A stretch of 64,000 nucleotides of DNA from Narthecium ossifragum (Eukaryota > Streptophyta > Magnoliopsida > Dioscoreales > Nartheciaceae). How positions within the stretch are numbered: the stretch's first letter is position 1; each line of letters starts with the position of its first letter. This document shows, in pieces, positions 9,854 to 22,582 of this stretch. The position numbers and the translations under genes are program-made. A model generated the notes under the pieces. It ran no database searches, was not told where the DNA came from, and saw only the letters and a program-made list of their open reading frames with translations. The DNA lies in the NCBI GenBank assembly GCA_963920575.1, contig OY986968.1:9789485-9853484 (forward strand), in the 5' to 3' direction.

Positions 9854-12248
9854 TGTCGTGCCCCGACCCGCGAAGACCCAACCGGGTCGGGCGACGTGAA
9901 CTGGAACCTAACTAAATACGAAAACATTTTGGCGAGGGTTCCCTCAAATCTACTGGTCTCCCTAAACAATCCACAAGTACCTTAATTTAAGCAGTTAATT
10001 AACCAACCTCAACAAACATAATATAATAATTCAAAATCCTCGAAAGGGTACAATAGTCATAAACATCATACTCCCAAAGGAGACTAACTATAACAAAAAG
10101 GTAGACGACGATCACCCTTCCACAAGCACCACAAGACGCCGCCGCGCCAGCAAACACCTGCCCGATAGGGGCCACCAAAGAGTAGCTAATGTCTGCACCT
10201 GCAAAACGCAGCCCAGGTAGGAGTGAGTTAACTAAGCTCAGCAGGGAACCTATACTATGACTCACACAAATAAGGAGGGAACACAACAGTGTCACCCTCA
10301 AGCAAAGCCTGGGTGTACACAGGGGCCCCATAACCCCACCGCGTGTCCCTGAGGTGTCTCAGTCATGATCTTCCACCCGAGCTGGTTACATACTGCGTCA
10401 CCCTCAGCGAGGCAGGAAACCAACACTGTTGTCTCACGAGCAGGAAACCGGTACTGCTACGCGGGAACCAACACCGCTGAGTAGGCACACCCTCTACACA
10501 AGAGACAAGAGAACCGGACACCGGCTGCACCTCAGAACCCGGCTCAAGGCCGACACGACATCTAAATCATCGATCAACATGTGTTCAAGTTATCTAGGCC
10601 TATCATCGATTTCGATTGAACACAACCATTCAAATTTGGACCAAGCTACCCAGCGCTGGTCCTAAGGCTAAATCTGAGCTACCTGAAAGCCTCGGATCGG
10701 CGATCAACCCATCGCCCACGCCCTATCCTTATGCATTTAATGTACAATCAAATGCATGCTATGAACACATACAATAAAGCAGATAAACTTGCAACATATG
10801 TGACGATGATAAACGTGGTCTGGGCTCGACACCCTGCCGGCCCGTGCTGATGAGCAAATAATTAAGGCTAAATCTGAGCTACCTGAAAGCCTCGGATCGG
10901 CGATCAACCCATCGCCCACGCCATATCCTTATGCATTTAATGTACAATCAAATGCATGCTATGAACACACCCAGCGCTGGTCCTAAGGCTAAATCTGAGC
11001 TACCTGAAAGCCTCAGATCGGCGATCAACCCATCGCCCACGCCCTATCCTTATGCATTTAATGTACAATCAAATGCATGCTATGAACACATACAAGAAAG
11101 CAGATAAACTTGCAACATATGTGACGATGATAAACATGGTCTGGGCTCGACACCCTGCCGGCCCGTGCTGATGAGCAAATAATTAAGGTCGAGGAACTGC
11201 TACAGCGGTAATACCACCAGCTGCTAGCCAGTTCACAAAGGAAACAATCAACGGAAGCATCCCCAGCTAACTAGCCAAACAACAATATAATAATATTATA
11301 TTCAAAGCTTAGGGCGAACTTAAGGCCCGTTTATTCTACAGCAAACCTCAAAAAATCCTATCTTTCAATCTAGCCGTCCGATCGATATGAAACTTGATAT
11401 GCCCACTAAACTACATACCCCAAATCACATACCGAAAATGAGATTGATCGGATAAAAGCAAATTGACGAAAACCTATAATTGCGATTAAATCTCAGATCT
11501 GATAAACCCAATAAAAATCCTTCTTAAAAATAACTTGGATTCAAACCAAACTTTTCAGATCACACCTAAATATCACTAAGATCATCCCCTCCAAAAATCA
11601 GATCCATTTCACAACGAAAAATCACTTAACTACACTAATTAAGATGACTGCCCTGTTTCAGCATAGACAGCCGAGTTAATTCACCAGAAAATGTACGTAA
11701 TTTGTAAAATCATGAAACTAGTTGGGAATGAAAGCTATCTCACAGATCTACAACTTTCATTTAGAACACCAACTCAGATAGGGCACATACAGATCAAAAT
11801 ACACGTTAGAACACCACTGTTCTAATTAAACAAGGAAATCCGAAAATAGCTTAAGGAAAACTTGCTTAAATCCATATCAAATCAAAACCAAATTCTACCA
11901 AAATTTAAACAGGTGATAATCAAGCTACCAAGCATCAGATAGCATACTTTAATTGAAGAAAAATCAAATAAAACCATGAAGAACACCTAATCTAAGGTTT
12001 AATGAAGAAACATACCAAACTACGCTAATCCACATTTGATTCCCAATCAAACTGTCCAATGAGGGTGTAGATCTCTTCATTTAGCTCCTGGCAAGCTTCC
12101 CAAGCCGCTAGATCAAGCTCCAAACGAGAATTTCTAAGATAGGAGGAGAGGAGAAGAAAAAACAGGAAAAACAGAGGGGTCTCAGGTTACTTATAGGCTC
12201 GAGTCCGAGCTATCCATCGACCTAGGAGTAGAGGGATAGGTCCTCACA
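9854..12248 (-). mobile_element. Family A solo LTR A3
   Basis: This minus-strand copy runs from TGTCGTGCCCCGACC to GGTCCTCACA, 2395 bp. The flanks CACGT and GACGG are at best a mutated 5-bp target duplication. Removing A3 rejoins A2 into the family consensus (CACACACGACCTTG-like). A minus-strand TATA-like motif is at about 12189. No internal domain or second LTR is present. It contains a recent partial triplication at 10648-11190. Confidence 0.82.
10648..11190. repeat. Near-identical partial triplication within A3
   Basis: A block of about 217 bp starting ACCCAGCGCTGG at 10648 recurs at 10969, and a shortened copy begins near 10863. Copies differ at only a few positions, for example CCTCGG against CCTCAG and AATAAAG against AAGAAAG. 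The near identity means either a recent event or an assembly artefact. Confidence 0.9.
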
Positions 12249-12447
12249 GACGGCCTTATGGAGGATGTATGTGATTGTCAGACCTTAATCTACACATTTG
12301 ATGGGATCCCTATGCCATTTATCATCCTTACAGCCTCTAATGCCTTAGATAGTTGCCATGTGGCGCCATCTAGTATAAATAGGATGAGCTTTTAGAAAAC
12401 CTCAATTTCCTCTCATTAGGGTTTCTATTAGAAACTTAGAGAACATA

Positions 12448-15400
12448 TGTGAGGACCCGTTCCTCCAACCCGGTCTGACCGCGTTGGGTCGAGGGCTTGG
12501 CTTGGTTGGTTTTGGCTCGGTTGGCCTTGGGTTGCGATCGGTTGATCGCATCGCTGTTTTTGGACCCCAAGGGCAATTTGGTAAATTGCGCCTTAGCGGT
12601 CAGTTTTACACCCGCGTAGTGCACACACGACCTTGATTGATGTACGTGATTGAATAGATCCAGTAGGAGCGTTCGGGATTGACAGATCCGGACGAGATTG
12701 CGACGAGATCGCAATTTGAAGTCAAATCGGATCCAGTCCGATCAATTGGCTCGTCTGAACCGGCTAAGCCACTTAAGTGGCTTAACCCTCTCTCTCCTCT
12801 CTCCCTTTTCTTTTCTTTTCTTTTCTTTTCTTTCTCTTCTTTTCCTCTTTTCTTCCCCTGCTCTTCCCCGCGCCCGACCCCCTCTCTTCTTCTCCTCCGC
12901 TCGCGACCACGCCGGCCGGCCCTCTCCCCTCTCCGGAGTTTCGCCACCCTTGCCGGCCACCACCTTCGTCCCTCCCAAGCTCTCCTCTCCTCTTCCCAGA
13001 TCCCCTCCGGCTTCTCCCTCCTCTCCTTCTCCATCTTCCCGTCGCGTTTGGAGGGAGGCGTCAGACGGCTCTCGGCGGTTCCCCGGCAAGCTAGAGGCGG
13101 CGGCGAGGCCCCCTCTCCCTTCTCCTTCCCTTTCTCTCTCCCACGGATGTCCCTTCTCCGGCAATGGCTGCGGATGTGGGAGGACCTCCTGCAGCTCTCC
13201 GGCGAGCTTGAGACGGTGGCATCGACAGAGGACGGCGGATCATGGCGGATTAGCGAGGATTGAAGCTTGAATTGGCGTTTAAGGTAGGGTTTCTACCTAA
13301 ATCTTTGGGTTAAGCTAGATCTAGGTTTTGGTTTGATTGTTTGTAGATTTCTTTGTTCTAATTAGTCCCCCTAAGCATGCTTAGTAATTGATTGAAGATT
13401 CATGCAATTTGATTTGGGTTTTATCCGGATTTTAACATGTTTTTCCCGGATTTCCTTGAGTGCTCTGTTCTTCGATGAACAGTCAGTTTCCAGCTCGATT
13501 TCTGAGCTGTGTGGGCATGATCTCTAGTAACTCTCATGATGAAAGTTGTAGATCATCGAATCTACTTTCCATTACCGCTGGTTTCATGATTGTTGGATTT
13601 ATATACAATTTGTGGTGAATATTTTCCTAAACTACCGCGAAACAGGAATAAAGAAATTAGTCAATTAATTAGGTGGAAATTAGTTATCAATTAGATCCAA
13701 TTCTTGGACATGGCATTCCTAACATGCAATTGAGTTCATGATCAAGTTCGATTTCAAGTTTGACGTCAATTCGATGAGATTTCATTGCTTTTGGTAGAAG
13801 ACCAAAATATATGGTTTTCATCTATTTTCGTTCGTACGTTTGAAGTGGATTTCGGATATACGTATTGAGAACCATTAATGAGCATGTATGCTAAGTTTCA
13901 CATTAATCGGACGGACGTAGTGAAACCTAGGTTATACCCTAATCTTGTCGACTATATATAATTAAAGCATGATTAATCAATTGTAACTTGTCTAATTCAA
14001 CTACTATCCTGAATTGATATTCTTAGCAGTATACAGTAGATACATGTGTAATTTGATAAGTTGGGAGATTAATCCCTCGATTTCTACACGGTTATTTATG
14101 TTGCTAATCTTCTAGCTGAATTAGCAATTAGATTGTGAAATATGCCTATTAATTATAAGTGATTTAGATTATTATAATGAGCATGTATGTCCAAGGTGTA
14201 TTTGTAATTCATATCATGCTAGTATATTTAAATGCCAAGTCTCGGGCTAATGGATTGGCTTTTACTGTGTGTTATACTCCGTGTATTCCTTCGCCGATTT
14301 CCTGTGCTTAGAAGCTTTTCATTCAAACTGTAGTGTGCTATCTGCCTATGTAGTTTATATTTGCTTAAGCCCGTGTGGGGCTCATGGTTGAACCAAGGGA
14401 GTTATGCCCCTTGGGATGTTTAGATAATTGAATGGGCTGAAGATGTGCCTTAGTGTTGTTTATTATATTTGCTGTTGATTGATGTTTGCATGGCCGGGGT
14501 TGTACCCCCGTTGTAGAAATTGCAGTTGACGGCTGTGGACGCCGTCGTAATGCTGAAATTTCGATTGAATGTGTTGTTGCGTGTTTACCGCCCGTGGGCG
14601 TCGTTATAATATGAGATTATTGTAGTTTTGACCTTTATCTGCTTTATGCATGTTTATCCCTTGGCGAGCCGTAGGCTATGCCTAGCCTTGTATTATATAT
14701 GACATATTGTTGCATGTCCTGATCTATTAAATGTGCGCGTGAGCATTGCATGCATTGTGCTTGTATTAGAGGCATTAGGCTAGGTGGTAGGCGATGGATT
14801 CGATCGCCGATCCGGGGTTCTTGGGTAGCCCGGATCTAGCGCTAGGATCGGGGTTTGGGGTAGTCGAGGATTAGGACGTGATTGTCATCAATGATTATGT
14901 TTGATATTATTCGAGAATTATTAGGTAGTCGGACTGGAATATTATTGTTGAGATTAGAGGTCGTGTTGTTTCTATAAGGCCAAGTGCTAAGGATGGATGT
15001 CAATGCGTTCACTGACATGTGTGTCCCCGTGAGAGATGGTATGACTGGCCAGGGTGGTACCTGGACAGGAGCCTGCAGTCTTGGTTTCCTCTCATTTGTT
15101 CTTGGGTAAGGGTGATCCCGCATGGTACCGTTCCCCTGTTGGTGCTTAGGGTGATCTTGGTAACATGTTCAAGAGAGAGGTTCATGACGGGAGCCCTTAG
15201 GACATCGATAGGGTTATGAGACCCTTGATGTTCCTTAGACTTAGGTGGAGAGTCAACACAGTTGTTGTTTTCCTCTTTCAGTGTGATGTAGAATAGCGTA
15301 GAACCCTACTGAGCTTTGTTGCTCACTCCTACCTGGGCTGCATCGGCGATGCAGGTCGATGCAGTCCTTTCATTTCAGGTGATCTTCTGGGCGTTGGCGC

Positions 15401-15802
15401 GCTATTCTCGAGGTGATCGCGGACTTGGAGTTTCGAGGAGTACTTGACGATCATGGAGTTCTTCTATTGTTAATTTACAATTTTAATCAATTGATGTATA
15501 ATTTGATGTATCAAAGAATATAATTGTATGCTTATTAATTCAGTTCTATTTGAGAAATGTTGTAATATTCTTTGATATAGATGTTGAGGAATGTGAGGAT
15601 GTTGAGATTGTAAAATTGTGAAATGTACAGGTTTCTTGTGTTTTAATTATAAGGGAGATTCTGCTAAATTTTTTTTATAAACAGGAGGACTAGATGTTTT
15701 AAATTCATAGCAGTTATTTATTTCTGCGCCAACTGATGATGTAAACAGGTTTAGATGACTCACGTCTCGATCTGGATGGGTTTTCTGGGTCGGGACGCGA
15801 TA
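12448..15802 (+). mobile_element. Family A solo LTR A4, inserted in A2
   Basis: This 3355-bp copy starts TGTGAGGACCCGTTCC and ends GGGTCGGGACGCGATA. A perfect 5-bp target duplication ACATA is at 12443-12447 and 15803-15807. The region 12780-13262 is pyrimidine- and GC-rich and yields long overlapping ORFs on both strands with low-complexity Ser/Pro/Arg content; these are not genes. The conserved hairpin AAGGTAGGGTTTCTACC is at 13281-13297. The ATGAAAGTTGTAGATC motif is near 13540. Confidence 0.92.
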
Positions 15803-16903
15803 ACATAGGAGGCTTAGAGAGGAACTAAACCATCAAATATTGGAAGGCCAAAGCTTGGAGGGAGTTAGATATAGGTTCTCCTAGGTTTAGGAAGCAAGAC
15901 TTGGAAGGGATTAGTTGTTTGAGGTAGGCTTTCTACCCCTAATCTCCATGCTTAGGATCCAATAGCTTGAATATAGGGTGTTTTTTTTATTTTTTGCTGC
16001 TTCTAGCATGTTCTCCCCTACCTATTCCATCTTTGTTCCAAGTTTTATCCCATTTGGAGATCGTTTGAATGAAATTTGGGATTTGTCCCGTCGGATTCCT
16101 GAAACTGCCAGGTCCAATCGATCGGTCCCAGGGGAGATCGATTGGTTCTATGACAGAGAAGATGCATGTTGGCCAATTTCGATGAATTTTGGATTCTTTT
16201 TTGATCTGTCTTGATGGTATGTCCTTTCTAATCATGTTTAGTACCAACATGCTCAATTGTATAGGTTTTTGATGGTTTTTGAGGGATTTATGGCAATTGT
16301 ACTCATTTTTTAATTTTCATGCAAAGTTACGAATTTATATAAAATTGATGTCATACTCTATATATAAGTACCTATATCTATTAGGCCCTATTAGTCGAGC
16401 CCTACATGTGGCTAATGTGTTTAGTTGAGGGATTCATGGCCATGGGGAATGTTTAGTATAAATGTAAGGCCGAAAGTGTGCTACGCTTGTAGTGTTTGTT
16501 ATAATGTTTGTTAGAGGCCGATGGTGTGCAATAGTATGTTGTATGTTATGTTAATGCCTTGAAATCATGCATGATTTGTAATTGAATGAATGCTGATGTG
16601 GAATGACTTGGACGTACACTCATAAGGAGTGGATGATTATATGTGAGTTTGGCTTTACGTAATTTGGATGTTGGGTAATCCTTGGAGGGTTGTATTGTAT
16701 ATCTTATGTTGCTTCATGTCTTGTAATCCATCTCATCGCTTTATGTCGTATTATCCCTCTTATATGCCTTGTGTCAAGTTAACCCTCGTATTTAGTAGAT
16801 GCATGTTAGCGCTTTTAATGCTATGTCTAGCCCTTATGTGATGAAATGCCATATTGTTGCATGTTTATGTTTATTTGAATGCGCTTGCTCATCATGCATA
16901 ATG

Positions 16904-17250
16904 GTTGCAAAGGTTGAAGGAAGGGGTAAGTACTTACTTCCTTCTGCTTTTCGATGATGGCTTCTGACCTTGCATAAGGGCCAAGGACAACGGAAGTATT
17001 GCACGAAGTGAGGTACTTGGGCCTGATGCCTTCCAATGTAATGAGATCCTCCCAAACCTTAAAAACCTCCCTTGTTGCCTCCAAAACATCGCAAGAAGCC
17101 TTCTTAGATTGCTTGGAAGATGGCTTGGAAGATTTAGAGGCCATTGCTATGGAATCTCAAGGAAGAAGAGACGAGCGCTAGGTGATTCAAGGAAGAAAGA
17201 GATGGAGCAAGAAGCCAGCGGCGCTAAAGGAGGAGAGTAAAAGCCAAAGA
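16904..17250 (-). pseudogene. Unrecognised exon-like fragment with splice donor
   Basis: On the minus strand a start codon at 17142-17144 opens a frame beginning MASKSSKPSSKQSKKAS and continuing through VFKVWEDLITLEGIRPKYL towards 16920. It then meets AAGGAAGTAAGTAC, which contains a good plant splice-donor consensus. The upstream stretch 17145-17250 looks like a purine-rich leader. I do not recognise the family. Past about 16905 the sequence is LTR A2, so any later exons are absent. It could be a gene 5' end, a captured exon or a degraded gag. Confidence 0.4.
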
Positions 17251-18310
17251 AGTAAAAAGTAACTCCATGGTTTTAAGGAATTTAAAAGCATAATTTGACA
17301 CAAAGACAAATACCTCATAATGACCTTTAATATGATTGAATCGCCGTGATTTCAAATAGATGGTTGTGATTGGCCGAGGAAGTATTAGTGCGCATGTAAT
17401 GGTTCGATCATCGTGCCGCAGCCGTCGCAAATAATGATCCACGATTCCCACAATCTTTGACATGATATAAAGCAGTGCTAAGTCAGCAAATGACGTCAGA
17501 TTTAGGCTTTTCGAGCAGACAAAATGATAGTGATGATGGTGGCCAAAAGGCCAAGTCATATCACAAAATACAGAGGAAGGTGTCTAGTGTCCAATAAGTC
17601 ACAGCACAAACTTCATTTTCGTCAATGAGTATGTAAAAGACTCCATGTGATTTCCTCGAAAACAAATGATTTCGACAAACTCGCATGGGGGGATGTACAA
17701 CTAGAAAATCTATTTTTTTTCGAATGCAGGTAAATCATAGAGGGGTATCGTTTACAATGACTGCAACACGTGAAAGAGTAGTGCTGGCGAAAATGGAGCC
17801 ACGAAAGAAAGGTTCAATGGAACTAATGAAAAGAGAAGTTAGTTATTGTAACAGACTAGCAGTTCAACCGCTAGACACGAAAGGAACAAGCACTAATGGA
17901 ACCGCTGCCAACCGCTGAAGGAAAGGAGCAGTATAAAAGACCAAGACATACAACAATCGAACTCTCTCGCAATTCAAAAATTAGAGCAAGACTCTTGTGT
18001 TAGTAGGCTTAGCCAATATAATTTGTATTTTAGATTTAGGTCTTTCGCAGGTCTGTCCTACACTCTTGTATCGCAGGTCCGCCCTGCATTTTTTGTAAAA
18101 CTTACTCGCCCCGCTTGTAAGTAAGTAAATTCGTCGGAATCGTCAGCGGTGCCGCCTTTGCAATTAACAAAATATATTATCTTTTCGACGGAGCCGATTT
18201 CGGTGCCGTCAGAGTAAATCATATTGGCCTTGTTTTATTGCAATGAATTCATTTTCGTCTTATCTTTTTTCGTGACCTTAGCACCCTCACGCCATTTTGA
18301 GGAGGTTGGA
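17251..18310 (+). repeat. LTR-like sequence with plus-strand promoter
   Basis: A TATA box at 17931-17938 (AGTATAAAAGACC) is followed by a transcribed-type region with repeated CGCAGGTCTGTCC/CGCAGGTCCGCCC words and CCGCTTGTAAGTAAG near 18110. It ends around GTGACCTTAGCACCCTCACG (about 18272-18291). This resembles the R-U5 part of a gypsy-type LTR. I could not define exact termini or a target duplication, and no retrotransposon protein adjoins it. Confidence 0.45.
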
Positions 18311-18755
18311 GAATGCACGTCACTTATCCTCACAATGTATTTTGTTCATCGAAAGACAACATATTTCACACGCGAACAGAAGCTATGAGGATTTTCTATT
18401 GTAAATTTTTTTATCTAATGCATGTTTAAAGCATGTCCTGCTTTTATACTCTTGAGGTGACTCCCATGTAAATATTGCCAACTCACTAAAATTTTACTCA
18501 TGTGTGAGAGTTGTGAGTGCCGGAGATCTTATGCTTGTGGTATAAACTGGTAGGATACTTCAGCAAGATTCACATCAAGTTTATTCCAAGGGAGAGGAGC
18601 TGTGAAGCTGACCGGTGGGCACAACTTGGAAAGGAGCAGAAGTGTTCCCGGTTTTGGTCTAATGCCCCAAGGGGCCGTTGATTGGTTTTTCCAACTGATT
18701 TTGAGGTTTTGTAATTTTTCTTAGTTTTTCACCGGCCTTCGGCTCAACTTGTCTG
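18311..18755. other. Non-coding stretch, nothing recognised
   Basis: This mixed-composition sequence has no ORF, clear repeat or terminus that I can identify. It precedes the O-methyltransferase upstream region. Confidence 0.5.
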
Positions 18756-19040
18756 AGAGCAAAGCATATAAAAATAAACTAAAATTGCTTTCTAATAATA
18801 GAATCATTAATTAGGTGTCGGCTATCACGTGGATTCAAAAAAACGAACATAAGCAACAACTTGTTCACCAATAATAGAATCATTAGTTAGGTGTTGAGCT
18901 GTAATTAAGCCGCCCACCAGATCCCATTCACGCTTAGACCTCTATCCTATATCCTCTCTCATTTCTCTTTCTCTGTCCCTCTCAACCATTCTACATAGCT
19001 CCTCCCTTTCACCCGTTTCAATCCGCTAGGATTATAATCC
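18756..19040 (+). promoter_or_regulatory. Upstream region of O-methyltransferase copy 1
   Basis: This region holds two direct repeats of AATAATAGAATCATTA, at about 18796 and 18868, each followed by a (G/T)TAGGTGT word. The same pair occurs upstream of copy 2, at about 58758 and 58813. It ends with a CT-rich leader just before the start codon. This shared promoter-proximal repeat supports descent of both pseudogenes from one duplicated gene. Confidence 0.6.
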
Positions 19041-19608
19041 ATGGAGGTTGGGTACCATTGTGATGCCAATGAGTTGCTGAAAGCCTAGGCGCACTTGTGG
19101 GACATAAGCTTGAGCTTCCTCAAGGCCATGTCCCTCGAGTATGCCATCTAGCTCTCCATGCCAAACATCATCCACGAGCATGGGAAGTCGATGACCCTCT
19201 CTGAGCTCATGACTGAGCTCTCAATTCTACCCATGCGTTCTGACTCCATGCATCGCCTCATGCGGTTCCTTGTATTCATTGGTGTCTTCGCCTCTCAAAG
19301 CCAAGAACGTGAAGAGGAGACGTACTTCCTCTTCCAACTCGACCCCGTCATGATAAACCCGGCAAACGTCTTCAACCTTTCAAGGGAGCCGACTCCAAAA
19401 CACCCTTTGAGTTGTTCCATAGCAAGGAGATGTTGGGCGCAGCTGATGCGAGTTCTGAGTACAATAGCCTCCTCAACCAGGGCATGGCTGCTGACGTTGT
19501 ACTGGTGACGGAAGTGGTGTTAATGACGCACTGTGACTGCTTTAAAGGCATGAGGTCTATAGTCGATGCCGGCAGTGGGACGGGCACTTTGTCCCGAGCT
19601 ATAGCCAC
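19041..19608 (+). pseudogene. O-methyltransferase pseudogene, copy 1
   Basis: This is a decayed plant SAM-dependent O-methyltransferase (the COMT/flavonoid-type family that methylates phenolic hydroxyls). The start at 19041 opens MEVGYHCDANELLKA, but in-frame TAG stops follow at 19086-19088 and 19149-19151. The dimerisation-type segment SMPNIIHEHGKSMTLSELM and MRSDSMHRLMRFLVF are readable at 19158-19280. A deletion and frameshift near 19330-19400 remove the middle of the N-terminal domain. The frame resumes as ELFHSKEMLGAADASSEYN, and the SAM-binding motif I region reads SIVDAGSGTGTLSRA at about 19555-19600. The rest is lost where a copia-type LTR begins. Family membership is confident; the substrate cannot be inferred. 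Confidence 0.85.
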
Positions 19609-19926
19609 TATTGGATTTAATAACCCAAAACCCAATAAAACCTAGTATGTGGGAATCAAATGGGCATGTTAAAGCCCATTAGAAAAGAGCCCTATGAGAG
19701 CCCATGTGTGTATAGTTTGTTTAGTCCCATATTACTTGGAACTAAAACATTGCTCTAGTTTATATAGAGCCTTCTACATCTATAGTTTGAACTTGGGTGA
19801 GAACTAGAGAGACGCACCACACGTGTACACATGTGTGTGCCATCGATCAGCCGCCCGACGTTGATGATAGTGATTGTTCATGTGGGTGCCATGTGTGCAT
19901 TTTTGCCTACGTGGCATGTGACTGTT

Positions 19927-21976
19927 TGTTGCGCCCCGACCCGCGAAAGCCCAACCGCGCTGGGCGACACGAACCAGAACCTAACGAAACGCGGAAAAAT
20001 TTGGCGAGGGTTCCCTCTAACCTATTGGTCTCCCTAGCAAGTCACCAAAACACCCCCAATTTAAGACAATAATTTAAACAACATCAAACCCAAGATTACA
20101 AAACCCAAGCGAATTTAATATACATATCCTCGGAGAGGGGAAGATCCAAATACAACATTTAACTCCCGTAGGAGACTAACTAGCAAAGGGTTTAAAGCTG
20201 TAAAGATCGCCACCTCTCAGACTCCGCCTAGCGCCGCTGCACCGTCGACCAACTGCCCGGTAGGGGCCACCGAAGAGGAGCTAACGCCTGCACCTGCAAA
20301 ACACAGCCCGGGTAGGAGTGAGCAACTAAGCTCAGCAGAGAAACTACACTACGACACACATAAGGAAGAGGGAAACACAACAGTGTCGCCCTCAAGTAAG
20401 ACCTGGGTGTATACATAGGCCTATCATCGAATTTGACTGGACACCACAATTCAAACCAGGTTCAAACTACCCAACCACGGTCTTAGCACTAAATCCGAGC
20501 TTCCAGCCTCGGGACGACGACCCAATGATCGCCCATGCCCTAACCATGCAACTGATGCACAACAGAGATGCATGCGATGAACATACACATATAAACAGTT
20601 AAGTCATGCAGCAATATGTGATGATAGCATAACATAGTCTGGGCTCGGCACATTCCCGACCCGGGGTGGTGAACATGTATTTAAGGTCTGGAACTACTGT
20701 AGTGGTACACCACCAACTGCCAGCAAGTCCAGCACCAACCTACATCGGGAAGCAACCCAGCAAACAACAGAGACAAACCACACAGGTAAAAGCCCTCGGC
20801 GCACGCCGGCATGCAAGGCTATGGAAAGCTGTAGGGTCACTTGCCCGCTTATTCTAAACAACCCCAGGAGTCATCACTCTCCTGGTTCACCACTGCCCCT
20901 AATATGGGGCTAGCATGCTTAAAGAATATGTAGAAGGTATAAAGCTGTAAGAAATCTGTACATACAAAGCCTTGTGGGCAAAACTAATGAAAACTCCTCT
21001 CTGCCAGCAAAGGATCGATCTTTCCCTAAGGAAAGATCGATCTTCCAAGTAACAGAGAGCCTTCCCTTCCTGTCGAGCCAAAGAAGATCGATCCTTCCTC
21101 CCAGGAAGATCGATCATCCTCGCGACAGAGGGCACTCTCTTGCTACGCCAAGGAAGATCGATCCTTTCTCCCAGGAAGATCGATCCTCCTCGTGACAAGG
21201 GGGATCCCATGCTACCCAAGGCACAAAGATCGATCATCCTTACCAGATGATCGATCATGCTTGGGTTCAGCATGACCAACAATGAAGGATCGATCTTTCT
21301 CGCAGAAAGATCGATCTTGTTGGATTCTCCGGCAAACCTCCGACGAGAAATACCGTCAGAAAACTCCACCAAATCCCACAAAACCTTGGGATCTGGTAGT
21401 ACAAAGGACAACGAGTCCAAAACCGGTGGAAATACTACAAAGTAACAAGTATTCAGTGAGATCTAAGCAAAAGCAGACACAATCAATTCAAACTTACAAA
21501 AACCGGAAAACAAACATAGGTAGGATCCCTACCTAGGCAATAGCTGCTTCAATCTCAGTTGCTAAGCCTTGGATCGTCCCAAATCTCTCCAAAATCTGAC
21601 AGCTCTGAGCTCAAGAACGTGGATTTCAAAAGGAATTCAAGGAAGATGGTTACGTCTGTTTTATAGACAAACGAACCGACCTATGAATGATCGATCCTTC
21701 ATGACGATCGCGCCTTGACTTTCTGGCATTAAAAGATCGATCTTCTAGCAAGGAAAGATCGATCCTTTAGGTGCAGAAAGCTAGACTTGGGCTAAAACTC
21801 AAGCCCAAGCCCGGATCTTTCGATCCCAGGTCCACCTAGCCTTTCTAATCAAACACTAACACCAACATGGTCAGTGTGTGCACACGTGGGTGTGAAACAA
21901 ACCAACAAGCCGTAATTTATCAAATTGCCCTTGCGGTCTACAACAAGCCACATGGGTAGAGGGGCAGGTCCTCACA
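19927..21976 (-). mobile_element. Family A solo LTR A5
   Basis: This minus-strand copy runs from TGTTGCGCCCCGACC to CAGGTCCTCACA, 2050 bp. A perfect 5-bp target duplication CTGTT is at 19922-19926 and 21977-21981. A minus-strand TATA-like motif sits at about 21655-21665. AGATCGATCTT-type palindromic modules lie at 20995-21320 (R/U5 side) and 21688-21770 (beside the TATA box). The hairpin motif GTAGGATCCCTACC is near 21520. Confidence 0.93.
20995..21320. repeat. AAGATCGATCTT module cluster in A5
   Basis: About ten GATCGATC cores occur here, usually in pairs as AAAGATCGATCTTCC-like arms around an 8-20 bp loop, so each pair can fold back. The arms share an A/G-rich flank specific to this LTR and A9. 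Confidence 0.85.
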
Positions 21977-22582
21977 CTGTTCATCTTCCTGAACAGTCAT
22001 AAGTGGGTTGAGCAACATTGAATGAGCCATTAGTTTATGAGAAGTGAGTTGAGCCAGTTATGACTTATGACTGGGTAGTAAATCTCACCACACCACTTGC
22101 ACAATACAGGGTCATGATTGAGAGCATCGTATCATCTTGGAGCTCGATGGATGATTGGATGGCCGGCTTCCCTCCAATCACGGTGGATCATTTTACCCTA
22201 AGAGCTCATTGCCTGAAGAACCTGAAGCAAGGGGTGGTGGGCAAATAGAGCTTTAAGGACACAGTGTGCCACACTGGCCTCGATCAAGTGGATCTTTTTC
22301 ATCGGTGTTGTTTTCCTCATCTTTTCTCCTTTTGTAGGATTAACGGTACGTGAAGTTTATTTATTTTGTTAAAACGGATTGTAAATGATTCCTTACTATT
22401 ATTAATAAAAAGCAAGGGTCCTAGTTCTTCTTTCCAACATTCTTAAGCTCTATTTTTTGTTATCGATCGGTTTTTAGGGATCATCTTCTGTTTTTTTTTC
22501 CTTTTGAGAGGAAGTTCTACTTCCTAAGCAAACTTTTAACACCAAGTGCTGAACTACTTTATGGTTGATCTGCTTCTTCCAG

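Larger units (their letters stand above)
9696..16903 (+). mobile_element. Family A LTR A2, host of A3 and A4, 3' truncated
   Basis: The LTR is in three pieces: 9696-9853, 12249-12447 and about 15808-16903. It starts TGTGAGGACCCGTACC. A3 is inserted after 9853 and A4 after 12447. The middle piece carries the TATA box TATAAATA at 12374. The third piece carries the GAGGTAGGCTTTCTACC hairpin at about 15920 and a palindromic CGATCGGTCCC...GATCGATTGG module at 16110-16145. The 3' end is lost near 16900, where unrelated sequence begins. Confidence 0.8.
19609..22582 (+). mobile_element. Ty1/copia 5' LTR and leader, interrupted by A5
   Basis: The sequence after the methyltransferase break (TATTGGATTTAATAACCC) looks like a copia LTR start whose TG has mutated to TA. 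It has a plus-strand TATA-like motif TTTATATAGAGCC at about 19758. A5 splits it at 19926/21977. It resumes and reads into the gag start at 22583. I could not find a clear LTR 3' end or a tRNA-Met primer site. The stretch 21982-22582 has no gene of its own. Confidence 0.6.

Noticed and set aside
12606..13270. Long overlapping ORFs on both strands in the GC- and CT-rich leader of LTR A4 (similarly 5861-6460, 26284-26706, 43510-43900, 47185-47622 and 3463-4207).
   Set aside because: They are low-complexity Ser/Pro/Arg/Glu strings open on both strands. They fall at the same place in several LTRs without conserved protein sequence, and one crosses the N gap. Base composition explains them.
19041..19620. 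A functional O-methyltransferase with stop-codon read-through.
   Set aside because: There are two stops, a frameshift and a deletion, and the catalytic C-terminal domain is missing.
20995..21320. Regularly spaced GATCGATC repeats considered as a CRISPR-like array.
   Set aside because: Repeats are short palindromes with variable flanks and variable short spacers, no cas genes are present, and the host is a plant LTR.
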